A stretch of DNA of 64,000 nucleotides from contig JAGTRS010000001.1 of assembly GCA_018262195.1 (NCBI GenBank), forward strand, positions 186,001 to 250,000. Reading direction: 5' to 3'. The translations under genes and the position numbers were made by a program. This DNA comes from Pseudomonadota bacterium. GTDB taxonomy: Bacteria > Pseudomonadota > Gammaproteobacteria > Burkholderiales > Rhodocyclaceae. Shown here piece after piece: positions 1-8,309 of this stretch. Each line of letters opens with the position of its first letter. Position 1 is the stretch's first letter. The notes beneath the pieces were generated by a model that saw only the letters and a list, made by a program, of their open reading frames with translations, did not search any database and was not told where the DNA came from.

Positions 1-1
1 G

Positions 2-103
2 GACAGCAATGCCCTCGAAGTACACATCCACCACCTGCGCAAGAAGCTGGGCAGCGAGTTGATCCGCACCCTGCGCGGGGTCGGCTACACCATTCCAAAG
101 TGA
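2..103 (+). CDS. OmpR-family response regulator, C-terminal end (partial)
   Basis: The last 33 codons of a gene that starts before the window. The peptide reads [13 protein letters not shown] followed by [11 protein letters not shown], which is the recognition helix and C-terminal hairpin of the winged-helix DNA-binding domain of OmpR/PhoB-type response regulators. It ends 10 bases before the GTG of a sensor kinase, so the two form a two-component operon in the common regulator-then-kinase order. QseB/PmrA-like regulators end this way, but the signal cannot be told from this fragment. Confidence 0.85.
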   Translation, partial: DSNALEVHIHHLRKKLGSELIRTLRGVGYTIPK

Positions 104-113
104 GCCATTCCCG

Positions 114-1463
114 GTGACAACCGTCTGGTTCTCGCTGCGCCGCCGCCTGTTCGGCCTGCTGCTCGGTGGCGTCGCTGCCGCCTGGCTGGTAACCATGGTG
201 TTCAGCTATATCGATGCGCATCACGAAGTCGATGAACTATTCGACGCCCAGCTTGCCCAGGCTGCCCAAACCCTGCTGGCACTGGCAACGCACGACCACG
301 ATCTTGATATTGAAGATTTCGGCAATACCGCCCACAAGTACCAGCGCCGTATACGCTTCCAGATCTGGCGGCTCGACGGCAAGCTTCTGATGCGTTCCGA
401 AAACGCCCCAGCCACACCGTTAACTGCAGCCGACAATTTTTCTGAAACCCGTGGCTCTGATGGCCACTGGCGCCATTTCAGCCAATGGAACGAAGCCCAC
501 ACCCTGCAGGTACAGGTCAGCGAAAACCACCATATCCGCGACGAGCTGATCGGTCACATTGCTTGGCGCCTGCTCTTTCCGGCGCTTTTCGGGCTACCAC
601 TGATCGGCCTCTGGGTCTGGCTCGCCACCCGGCACGGCTTTGCCTCGCTGGACGGCATCGCCCGCCAGATTGCCAGCCGCGACCCACAGCAACTGCAGCC
701 GGTGCATCCGCCGGCCGCCCCCGAAGAAATCCGCACCCTGCTTGAATCCCTGAATGGTTTGTTCCAGCGCGTCGAACATACGCTGGAAGCAGAACGTCGC
801 TTTACCGCCGATGCCGCCCATGAATTGCGCACGCCGCTCGCTGCACTGCAGGCGCAATTGCAGGTAGCCCAGCGCGCCCGCGACGACGACGAGCGCAACC
901 GCTCGATGAGCCAGTTGCAGAGTGGTCTGACCCGCGCCGCCCACCTCGTCGATCAGATGCTGCAACTCGCCCGCCTCGACCCGGAATCCGGCCTGCCCGA
1001 TCCGCAGCCTGTCAATCTATCCACGGTGGCCGAAGCCGTTTGTGCCGATCTCGGCCCTCAGATTCTGGCCAAGAACATTGATTTCGACCTCGAAGCGGAG
1101 CCCGAAGCCGTGGTCACCGGGCAAGCGGAATGGCTGCGGGTATTGATCCGCAACCTGGTCGATAACGCCGTTCGCTATACCCCTGAAGGCGGCCAGGTCC
1201 GAGTTGCCATCCGTTGCAACGCCAGTAGCATCGATCTTTCTGTCAGCGACAGCGGCCCCGGCATTCCGGTCGAAGAACGTGAATCCGTCCTCCGCCGCTT
1301 TCACCGCCTGAATCAGGGCAGCCAGCCGGGCAGCGGCCTGGGATTGGCCATTGTTGCCCGTATTGCCGAGCTGCATGGCGCGACATTATTTCTCGACGCT
1401 TCATCTATAACCAAAGGCCTAGATGTAGGAGTACAATTCGCCGGACGCTGCACCGCACCATGA
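114..1463 (+). CDS. Two-component sensor histidine kinase, QseC/PmrB-like
   Basis: Inner-membrane sensor kinase of 449 residues, partner of the regulator just upstream (10-base gap, GTG start). A first membrane segment lies at about residues 11-31 and a second at about 150-170, leaving a short periplasmic sensor of about 120 residues. A HAMP-like linker follows, then the dimerisation helix with the phosphorylated histidine in HELRTPLAAL (His236), the N box in NLVDNAVRYTPEGG, the G1 box DSGPGIP and the G2 box GSGLGLAIV. All catalytic boxes are intact. Length and layout match the QseC/PmrB/TctE group. The periplasmic part is too divergent to name a ligand. Confidence 0.9.
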   Translation: MTTVWFSLRRRLFGLLLGGVAAAWLVTMVFSYIDAHHEVDELFDAQLAQAAQTLLALATHDHDLDIEDFGNTAHKYQRRIRFQIWRLDGKLLMRSENAPATPLTAADNFSETRGSDGHWRHFSQWNEAHTLQVQVSENHHIRDELIGHIAWRLLFPALFGLPLIGLWVWLATRHGFASLDGIARQIASRDPQQLQPVHPPAAPEEIRTLLESLNGLFQRVEHTLEAERRFTADAAHELRTPLAALQAQLQVAQRARDDDERNRSMSQLQSGLTRAAHLVDQMLQLARLDPESGLPDPQPVNLSTVAEAVCADLGPQILAKNIDFDLEAEPEAVVTGQAEWLRVLIRNLVDNAVRYTPEGGQVRVAIRCNASSIDLSVSDSGPGIPVEERESVLRRFHRLNQGSQPGSGLGLAIVARIAELHGATLFLDASSITKGLDVGVQFAGRCTAP

Positions 1464-1532
1464 CTACGGCATTGCAGCAGGCGATCGGCAGCAACAGGCC
1501 GACCCTGATTCCAGCATCGGCGTAACACCAAT

Positions 1533-2501
1533 ATGAACACAGCTCAAACATTGGCATCCCACCCCATCGGTTCCGACACCCCGCCGGAAGGCACTCGCCG
1601 GATAATCGACGGGAAAGAACGTGTTTATTACGATGGCTACTGGATCAAAACCTATCCAGTACCGGCCGACTCGCTGGAAGCCAAGAAGAAACTGATCGAG
1701 GCGCTGACCCGACGGCTGTTCAACCACACCGAGCATGGCCTGAACATTCCCGGCACCCGGCTCAACGAAGCCCGCGAAAGCTACGAGAGCGAGACCGAAC
1801 CGTCCCGCAAGCGCGTCAAGGGAGCGATGCTGGCCGGAGCCCTGTTCAACCGCGCCGCTGACATTTTCCGCAAGCTGGTCGAACTGCAAAGCTGCGGTAT
1901 CGAAATCCTCAGCGACAACCCGCTGATGCGTGAATGCGGCAAATGCCTGCTCGACGCCATGGAGCTTGGTCGCTGCGTGCTGCACCGCAGCGGCGAAGAG
2001 GGGATCGACGAACTTTGGGGCGAGCCTTTCCGCGCCTTCTCGATCCCGCTCGAGGATTTCTACGAAAGCCGCTACATCAAGATCGGCCAGACCCTGCGCG
2101 ACATCGACAAGATCTCCAAGGTAATGATCGATACCTTCAGCGGCATTCCTGCCTTCTCTGAAATCGAGGGGCCGGTCTGCGACTTGGCCACCGCCGCCAA
2201 GATCAAGACCGAAACCCTGCGTACCGACAAAGACATTTTCGACGTCTGGGCGCGTATGGTGACCGCTGGCGAACGCCTGGCCGATATCGAATGGCACACT
2301 GCCCCAGGTGCCAACACGGTGCCGTTCACCTTCAACCTGCACGACGGCCTGCAACTGATCCGCCAGGGTCGCGACCTGATTTTCTACATTTCCCGGGCCC
2401 GTACGGCCATGCCGAAGAGCACGCGTGAATACGTCGAACGCTGCGCCAACTACCTGGCCACCGGCCGGGCACCACTGACACCATCCCACCTGCCAGTTTA
2501 G
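1533..2501 (+). CDS. Conserved hypothetical cytoplasmic protein
   Basis: A 322-residue soluble protein that I do not recognise. There is no signal peptide or membrane segment. The sequence is rich in charged helices (RESYESETEPSRKRVKG, KIKTETLRTDKDIFDVWARM) and looks globular and alpha-helical. The antisense strand is also open over almost the whole length (1464-2489), but that reading has the Gly/Val/Gln-rich look of a shadow, while this frame has normal composition. It starts 69 bases after the sensor kinase on the same strand and could be cotranscribed with it. No function is proposed. Confidence 0.7.
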   Translation: MNTAQTLASHPIGSDTPPEGTRRIIDGKERVYYDGYWIKTYPVPADSLEAKKKLIEALTRRLFNHTEHGLNIPGTRLNEARESYESETEPSRKRVKGAMLAGALFNRAADIFRKLVELQSCGIEILSDNPLMRECGKCLLDAMELGRCVLHRSGEEGIDELWGEPFRAFSIPLEDFYESRYIKIGQTLRDIDKISKVMIDTFSGIPAFSEIEGPVCDLATAAKIKTETLRTDKDIFDVWARMVTAGERLADIEWHTAPGANTVPFTFNLHDGLQLIRQGRDLIFYISRARTAMPKSTREYVERCANYLATGRAPLTPSHLPV

Positions 2502-2697
2502 ATCGCTTCAACACGCCCTGACCTTTCCTTTCGCCAGGAGGCAGGCAAGGTAGCGACGCCAGAGCACGCCTCCCACACACGGACTGACGACTGGAAGCCT
2601 GGCCAGGCAAACGCAAATGCCCCATGCGCATTTTTCGCCATAGTGCGGCGTTGGTGCGACAATCCGCCCGATTAAAAGCTACCGTTTGTCCCCGAAA

Positions 2698-3165
2698 ATG
2701 ATTGCGCAATACTTTCCCAACGGCCTGGAACGCTACCTGATCGGCGGCTTGCTGATTGGCAGCGGCGTTGCCCTGCTTTTCATGACCACCGGCCGTCAAG
2801 GCGGCGTCAGCACTTTCTTCAGCGCTGCCTGGTCATGGCTGGCCAGGACACCCTTCTTCCAGCAGGCTGCGTTTCGCGATACCCGTCAGTGGCGCCTGAT
2901 CTACAGTCTCGGCCTGGTTCTTGGCGGCAGCCTGTATCTCCTGCTGGGTCTGCCGCTCGAAGCCAGTCATTTACCCACCTGGAAACTGGTCGTCGGCGGC
3001 CTGCTCATTGGTTTCGGCGCCCGCCTTGGTGGCGGGTGTACCTCCGGCCACGGCATCTGCGGCATGGCCTCGCTGTCCGGCGGTTCGCTGCTCATGGTAT
3101 GCACCTTCCTCGGCACCGCGATCATCACGGCCATGAGCCTGGCAGCGATGGGAGTCACCCCATGA
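2698..3165 (+). CDS. YeeE/YedE family transporter half, first subunit
   Basis: Membrane protein of 155 residues from the YeeE/YedE (sulfur transport) family, in which small half-size proteins act in pairs. It has four or so hydrophobic segments and the family signature GGGCTSGHGICGMA, whose cysteines are thought to relay thiosulfate or other sulfur compounds across the membrane. I chose the ATG at 2698; a TTG four codons upstream is also in frame. Its stop overlaps the start of the second half by four bases (ATGA), which implies translational coupling and a shared complex. Confidence 0.85.
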   Translation: MIAQYFPNGLERYLIGGLLIGSGVALLFMTTGRQGGVSTFFSAAWSWLARTPFFQQAAFRDTRQWRLIYSLGLVLGGSLYLLLGLPLEASHLPTWKLVVGGLLIGFGARLGGGCTSGHGICGMASLSGGSLLMVCTFLGTAIITAMSLAAMGVTP

Positions 3166-3602
3166 ACCGGAAGGCCAGTTTTATCGATCACGTCGCCACG
3201 CTGGCCAGTGGCATTCTGTTCGGTTTCGGGCTGGCATGGTCAACGATGATTCGCCCGGAATCCGTGTTGGCGTTTTTGACCTTTCAGGATTTCGGCCTGT
3301 TGCTGGTACTTGGCTCGGCCGTCGGCCTCAACCTGCTGGTCTTCCAGATCTTCCCGAGAATCCGCAAGCAGGCGCTGCTCGGTGGCGCCTTCCAGCAACG
3401 TCCGTTCACGCTCGACCGGCAGAGCCTGACTGGTGGTGTGCTGTTCGGGCTGGGCTGGGGCATCTGCGGCATTTGTCCGGGGCCGGCACTGGCCGGGCTA
3501 GGTGCCGGCAACGCTGACTTGCTGATCGCCCTGGCCAGTATTTTCGCCGGAGCAGGAGCGCACGGTCTGTGGGCCGATCGCCAAAACAAGAAAGCAGCCT
3601 GA
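3162..3602 (+). CDS. YeeE/YedE family transporter half, second subunit
   Basis: Membrane protein of 146 residues, the second half of the split YeeE/YedE-type sulfur transporter. It carries the partner signature GWGICGICPGPALAGLG with conserved cysteines. The ATG at 3162 sits in an ATGA overlap with the first half, so I prefer it to the much longer upstream frame beginning at 2835, which lies on top of the first half. Known relatives take up thiosulfate or move sulfur for sulfur metabolism. No other sulfur genes are beside it here, so the exact substrate is open. Confidence 0.85.
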   Translation: MNRKASFIDHVATLASGILFGFGLAWSTMIRPESVLAFLTFQDFGLLLVLGSAVGLNLLVFQIFPRIRKQALLGGAFQQRPFTLDRQSLTGGVLFGLGWGICGICPGPALAGLGAGNADLLIALASIFAGAGAHGLWADRQNKKAA

Positions 3603-3841
3603 AACTTATCCGGCATGACGATCTGCTGCTGGCCAGACAGCGCTCTGTAGCGCCCTTCGATCTGCCACCAACATCTCAAACCGACAGAGCCTGCTTGAAC
3701 CCCCCCTTGCTGGACAATGCGGTTCAGTTAAGCAAGTGGTTTTTTCGCACCAATTAACTTTTTTGCCATTTTTTTTACACTTAGCATATATACTTTATAA
3801 GACCTTGGTAATACATTACAGGGGAATAACCGGAGAAAAAA

Positions 3842-5455
3842 ATGACCCTGTCCAAACGCATGCTGATTCTGATGTCCACTTCCGTCCTGGCCCTGATTCT
3901 CGTTGCCGGCCTGAACCTAGTGCAAATGGGGCGGGTTTTCAGCGCAGCAAATTTTGGTAATGAAAACGTCGTTCCCAGCATCCTTGTTCTGGATGAAGCC
4001 CTGCTAAAACTCAGCCAGGTGCGTATCCGGGTCTTTCGCCATATCCTCAACACTGACGACAAGGCCTATACAGCAATTGAAGCAACGATTGAAGAAAGCA
4101 AACAGGGTGTAGAGAAAGCACTCAAGGCTTATGACAATACTATATCCAACGAGGAAGACAAACGCCTGCTCGATGTAGAAAAGGCCCTCTTTGTCCAGTA
4201 TTCGGCAGCAATCAAGCCGCTCCTCGAACTATCCCGCGCCAATCGCCAGGCCGAAGCCAAGGCCATGACCGCTGAAGTCGGAAAAATTGCGCGGCACCTG
4301 AACGAAGCGCTCGAAGCACACATGAAATTCAACGCCGAACTCGGCAAGAAAACGGCTGATGATGCAGCCGCCACCAAACAGCTCGCCATCTGGCTCTCGC
4401 TGGGAATCTCCGGACTGGCCATCCTGATCGTTGGTGGCCTGGCGATGCAGATTCGTGCCAGCCTGACATCCCGCCTGCAGGAAGCCAATCATCTGGCCGC
4501 GGCGATCGCCTCCGGCGACCTCTCCAACCGCAATGCGCCGAAATCGGTTTCCGGCGACGAGGCCGGGCAACTCATCCAGGCCATGGAAAAAATGCGCCAG
4601 GATCTGGCGAGGACGGTTGGGCAGATCGTTGCCAGCAGCGACGAGCTCTCCTCGTCGGCCGCCCAGTTGTCGATCACGGCCCAGCAGGTTTCGGCCAGTA
4701 CCCAGAGTCAGTCCAGCGCCACGTCGGCTTCCGCAGCAGCCGTTGAACAACTGACCGTCAGCATCGATCATGTTGGCTCCAGCGCCGACGATGCCAGCCA
4801 CCAGGCTGGCGAAGCCGGCAAACTGGCTATTGAAAGCGGATCGGGCGTCGAAACGGCCACCATGGAAATCAACAAGGTAGCAGCCAGCGTTGATGAAACG
4901 GCACAAAAAATTCAGACCCTGTCGGAGCACGTCAAACAGATCGGCAACATCACCACCGTCATCCGCGACGTGGCCGACCAGACCAATCTGCTTGCCCTCA
5001 ACGCTGCGATCGAGGCGGCACGAGCGGGCGAACAGGGCCGCGGTTTTGCCGTGGTAGCTGATGAAGTGCGCAAGCTGGCGGAGCGTACCACCCTGTCCGT
5101 CCGGGAAATCAGCTCTGTTATCTCCACCATTCAGGCGGGGGTTTCGGACACGGTTTCCAGCATGCAGGAGAACTGCAAGCAGGTCGCCGATGTGGTCACC
5201 GCCTCGCAATCCGCCAGCAGTTCCATGTCAGGCATCCGCGATGCGACCGAGATGGTTCGCGATGCCATCACAGGCATCTCGGAAGCTATGCGCGAGCAGC
5301 GCAGCGCCTCGACCGAACTGTCACGCAACGTTGAATCGATCGCCCAGATGTCGGAAGAAAACTCGGCCGCCGTCGCTTCGGTGGCCAGTACGGCGAGTGC
5401 TCTGGTATCCGTGTCGGATCGCCTGAAATCGGCAGTATCCGGTTTCCGCGTCTGA
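3842..5455 (+). CDS. Methyl-accepting chemotaxis protein
   Basis: Chemoreceptor of 537 residues. A membrane helix at about residues 7-27 and another at about 180-202 flank a periplasmic four-helix-bundle-type sensor. A HAMP domain follows, and then a long coiled-coil signalling domain with the highly conserved hairpin tip [19 protein letters not shown] and [18 protein letters not shown], which contacts CheA and CheW. A clear ribosome site (ggag, seven bases before the ATG) fixes the start. No C-terminal CheR-binding pentapeptide is present (it ends SAVSGFRV). A strong terminator follows, so it is a single-gene unit. The ligand is unknown. Confidence 0.95.
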   Translation: MTLSKRMLILMSTSVLALILVAGLNLVQMGRVFSAANFGNENVVPSILVLDEALLKLSQVRIRVFRHILNTDDKAYTAIEATIEESKQGVEKALKAYDNTISNEEDKRLLDVEKALFVQYSAAIKPLLELSRANRQAEAKAMTAEVGKIARHLNEALEAHMKFNAELGKKTADDAAATKQLAIWLSLGISGLAILIVGGLAMQIRASLTSRLQEANHLAAAIASGDLSNRNAPKSVSGDEAGQLIQAMEKMRQDLARTVGQIVASSDELSSSAAQLSITAQQVSASTQSQSSATSASAAAVEQLTVSIDHVGSSADDASHQAGEAGKLAIESGSGVETATMEINKVAASVDETAQKIQTLSEHVKQIGNITTVIRDVADQTNLLALNAAIEAARAGEQGRGFAVVADEVRKLAERTTLSVREISSVISTIQAGVSDTVSSMQENCKQVADVVTASQSASSSMSGIRDATEMVRDAITGISEAMREQRSASTELSRNVESIAQMSEENSAAVASVASTASALVSVSDRLKSAVSGFRV

Positions 5456-5468
5456 CGATTCGTTGAGC

Positions 5469-5520
5469 GGGAGCTTGCCGGGCAGAACTGGCCGGCAAGC
5501 TCCCGGCTAAATTTTTCTCT
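5469..5520 (+). terminator. Rho-independent terminator after the chemoreceptor
   Basis: A perfect 13-base stem (5469-5481 pairs with 5492-5504, arms GGGAGCTTGCCGG and its complement) with a 10-base loop, followed closely by a T-rich tract (TTTTTCTCTTTCTT). It lies directly after the stop of the chemoreceptor gene and before menE. Confidence 0.85.
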
Positions 5521-5575
5521 TTCTTGATTTGCCTCACCAGGAGGGAAACTCGCCGCTGCGTATAATCGGCGGCTT

Positions 5576-6853
5576 ATGAGCCCCCCCGCTTCACTCGCCG
5601 AGCACATCCAGCTTGCCGCCCGAAAAGCGCCAGCCAGCTTGGCTTTGTGCTATAGCGAGCAAACCTGGACCTACGCCGGTTGGCTGGCCGAAATAGAACT
5701 GCTGGCAAGCGCGCTTCCCGCTGCTAACGCCCCAATTGTGCTGTCGGGAAACAGTTTTGAACTCGCCCGCCACGCTGGCGCCTGCAGTTTCCGAAATCGG
5801 GCGTTTTTCCCGGTTGACCATACCGCATCCCTTCAGAAGACGACCTTCGAGATCGATCAGACGCTTCATGACGTCGCACTGATCATCTCGACCAGCGGCA
5901 GTGAGGGCAACCCACGCGCCGTTCTGCTCGGCAAGTCCCAACTCGATGCCGCAGCGGCCGCTTCGAATTCGCTGCTGTCGCTGGCTCCCGGCGATCTCTG
6001 GCTGAACTGCCTGCCGCTATACCATATCGGCGGCCAGTGCATCCTGTGGCGCTGTGCTCGCGCCGCTGCCGGGGTGCTGCTGCACGACGGCTTCGATGCT
6101 GCCAGAGTTGCCAGCGACCTTACCAAACAGCCGGTCAGCCACATATCGCTGGTCCCGGCCATGCTCGCCCGCCTGCTCGATCTCGGCATCCGGCCACCGC
6201 CTTCGCTGCGCGTCACGCTGATCGGTGGTGCTGCGCTGTCCCGCCCGCTGTACGAAAAGGCAATGGCTGCGGGCTGGCCGCTCTATCCCAGCTACGGCAT
6301 GAGCGAGACCGCCGCCCAGTGCGCCACCTTCGATCCGGCCGATGGTCCATGGCATGAAGGACTGGTCGGCAAGCCGATGCCCGGCCACGAAATCCGCATC
6401 GGTGACGACGGCAGAATCCGGATACGCGGCCCGCAAGTGATGCTCGGCTATCTTGACGGTAGCGGCCTCGATGGCGATGGCTGGCTGCTCACCGGCGATC
6501 TTGGCGAGATCGACACATGCGGCCGCCTGACCGTGCTCGGCCGCGCTGACGACATGCTGATCAGTGGCGGCCGCAACGTCCATCCGCAAGAAGTCGAATC
6601 CTGCCTCGCCGCCTGCCCGGGCGTCGAAGACATTGCCGTCACCGGCCTGCCCGATCCGGTCTGGGGAGATCTGATCGTCGCACTGGTGGTTGGCCCGGTT
6701 GCGCCGGAAAACCTGCTGGCCCACGCCCGGAATCACTTGCCATCAGCCGCCTTGCCGCGCCGGATACACCACTTCGCCCAGCTGCCGCGCAACGCTACCG
6801 GCAAGCTGGAACGTGCAGTGCTGCGGCGCCTCGCCGCCGAGGTCAGGCCATGA
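5576..6853 (+). CDS. menE: O-succinylbenzoate-CoA ligase-like AMP-forming enzyme (MenE)
   Basis: A 425-residue member of the acyl-adenylate-forming superfamily. The ATP-binding loop reads STSGSEGNPRAVLL (about residues 103-116), followed by LPLYHIGGQ typical of MenE, the adenylate motif YPSYGMSETAAQ and the hinge region LTGDLGEI with GRADDMLISGGRNVHPQEVE. The catalytic lysine lies near the C-terminus in RNATGKLER. MenE makes o-succinylbenzoyl-CoA in menaquinone synthesis. Its ATGA overlap with an isochorismate synthase supports this, but the same two activities also occur in salicylate or catechol siderophore pathways, so a 2,3-dihydroxybenzoate/salicylate-AMP ligase is the alternative. Confidence 0.7.
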   Translation: MSPPASLAEHIQLAARKAPASLALCYSEQTWTYAGWLAEIELLASALPAANAPIVLSGNSFELARHAGACSFRNRAFFPVDHTASLQKTTFEIDQTLHDVALIISTSGSEGNPRAVLLGKSQLDAAAAASNSLLSLAPGDLWLNCLPLYHIGGQCILWRCARAAAGVLLHDGFDAARVASDLTKQPVSHISLVPAMLARLLDLGIRPPPSLRVTLIGGAALSRPLYEKAMAAGWPLYPSYGMSETAAQCATFDPADGPWHEGLVGKPMPGHEIRIGDDGRIRIRGPQVMLGYLDGSGLDGDGWLLTGDLGEIDTCGRLTVLGRADDMLISGGRNVHPQEVESCLAACPGVEDIAVTGLPDPVWGDLIVALVVGPVAPENLLAHARNHLPSAALPRRIHHFAQLPRNATGKLERAVLRRLAAEVRP

Positions 6854-8184
6854 TCTACGCGCTGCGCAGTCGCCTGGCCTCGCCCGATATGCTGTCCAGA
6901 CTTGAGGCACTGGCCGAGGGCGCGCCCGCCTCGGCACCTGTCAGCCTGCGACTTGAACTTGGCCGTTCCAACACCGACTGGCTGCACCTCCTGCCCGGGC
7001 ATTTGCCCAGCTGGTATCGAGCCCGCCCGGACCATCAGGAATTTCGCTTGGGCATTGGTCACGCCTTGCAGGTTGCCACCGCCGGCCCCAACCGCTTTGC
7101 CGCGCTGGACAATGCCTTCAGCGGATTCTGCCAGCACTGGCGTCGCAACGGCCCGGCCCTGGCCTTTGCCGGCTTCGCCTTTGACGCCACCAACAACACC
7201 CCGCTACCCAACGCCCTGCTCTCCATTCCGGCCATCCTGCTCGAAAACGTCGCCGGCGACTGTTCGGTGACGCTGACCGGCGCTGCCGGGCGGCTCTCCC
7301 AGGCGGTGGCTGAATGGATGCATTGCCTGAATCCTTCGCCAGCCGTCGACACCCCACGCCTCTTGCCCAGCCGCCCCGAACCGCTCGCCGAGCGCGCCTG
7401 GATCGCCCGCGTCAACGGCGCCCTGCGCGACATCGCTGCGGGCAGCGTCGACAAGGTCGTGCTCAGTCGCAGCCGAAAATTCGAAGCGAACAGGCCATTT
7501 TCGCCCGCTGGCATCCTGGCCCGACTGATCGAGCAGCAACCGGCCGGCCTGATCTACGCCTATGGCAACGGCCAGCAGACTTTCCTTGGCGCCACACCGG
7601 AACGGCTGGTCCGCCGGCATGGCAGGCAAGTCGATGTCGACGCGCTGGCCGGCACCGCATGGCCCGGCTCACTCGCCCTCTCCGAAAGCAAGAACCGGCA
7701 CGAACAATCACTGGTCGTCCGGGCGATTTGCGATGCGCTTTCGCCGCTGTGCGAAGCGGCGCCCAGCGTCGGCCCGATCGAGGAACACATGGCTGGCCTG
7801 CTGGCCCATTGGCGCAACCGGATTTCAGCCGATATCCGACCCGGGACCAGCCTCTTCGATCTGGTTCGCACACTGCACCCCACCCCCGCCGTCGGCGGTT
7901 TCCCGCCTGCTGCCGCCGAAGGCTGGCTGGCCACCCATAACGAAGCGCGCAGCGGCTGGTACAGCGGCGGTTTCGGCATCCTGACCCCGGATGGCGACGG
8001 CGAATTCTCAGTGGCCCTGCGTTCGGCCCTGATCGACGGCAAGATAGCCGAGCTTCAGGCCGGCGCCGGCATTGTCCCCGGCTCCGATCCACGGCACGAA
8101 TTGGCTGAAACCGAGGCCAAACTGGGCACCCTGCTCGCTGCACTCGCCCCTGGCGAAAAAATGGACAATAGCCTCAGCGCCTGA
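6850..8184 (+). CDS. menF: Isochorismate synthase (MenF-like)
   Basis: A 444-residue chorismate-binding enzyme that converts chorismate to isochorismate. The C-terminal chorismate-binding domain is complete: KVVLSRSRKF, the strand FLGATPERLVRRHG, DALAGTAWPGS, the acidic SESKNRHEQ segment that binds magnesium, HPTPAVGGFP, and GAGIVPGSDPRHELAETEAK at the end. The N-terminal half is variable, as is usual. The start overlaps the menE stop (ATGA), so the two are coupled. Isochorismate feeds either menaquinone or siderophore synthesis; the MenE-like partner favours menaquinone. Remaining men genes are not in the window. Confidence 0.8.
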   Translation: MIYALRSRLASPDMLSRLEALAEGAPASAPVSLRLELGRSNTDWLHLLPGHLPSWYRARPDHQEFRLGIGHALQVATAGPNRFAALDNAFSGFCQHWRRNGPALAFAGFAFDATNNTPLPNALLSIPAILLENVAGDCSVTLTGAAGRLSQAVAEWMHCLNPSPAVDTPRLLPSRPEPLAERAWIARVNGALRDIAAGSVDKVVLSRSRKFEANRPFSPAGILARLIEQQPAGLIYAYGNGQQTFLGATPERLVRRHGRQVDVDALAGTAWPGSLALSESKNRHEQSLVVRAICDALSPLCEAAPSVGPIEEHMAGLLAHWRNRISADIRPGTSLFDLVRTLHPTPAVGGFPPAAAEGWLATHNEARSGWYSGGFGILTPDGDGEFSVALRSALIDGKIAELQAGAGIVPGSDPRHELAETEAKLGTLLAALAPGEKMDNSLSA

Positions 8185-8229
8185 AAGCTGCCGGGCATTA
8201 CCGCGTGGGCACCCCATCGGGTTGATTTT

Positions 8230-8247
8230 CTGTCATCCCGCTGCAAC
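8230..8247 (+). promoter_or_regulatory. Possible PhoB box before ppk1
   Basis: The sequence CTGTCAT, four bases, then CTGCAAC resembles the two direct 7-base half sites of a Pho box. The first half is perfect and the second is degenerate. It lies about 63 bases before the chosen ppk1 start. Phosphate control of polyphosphate kinase is known in other proteobacteria; here it is only suggested by this weak match. Confidence 0.3.
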
Positions 8248-8309
8248 ATTAGTGCAACAAAATGATGGTCTTAAAGCCTATACTTCAAGGATCACATGGA
8301 GCGCGCGCG

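Noticed and set aside
1464-2489. Long open frame antisense to the gene at 1533-2501
   Set aside because: It covers the same DNA, has no ribosome site and has the Gly/Val/Gln-rich composition of a high-GC shadow frame.
2835-3602. 255-residue version of the second YeeE/YedE half
   Set aside because: The extra N-terminal part overlaps the first half out of frame and is unlike a membrane protein; the ATGA start at 3162 is better.
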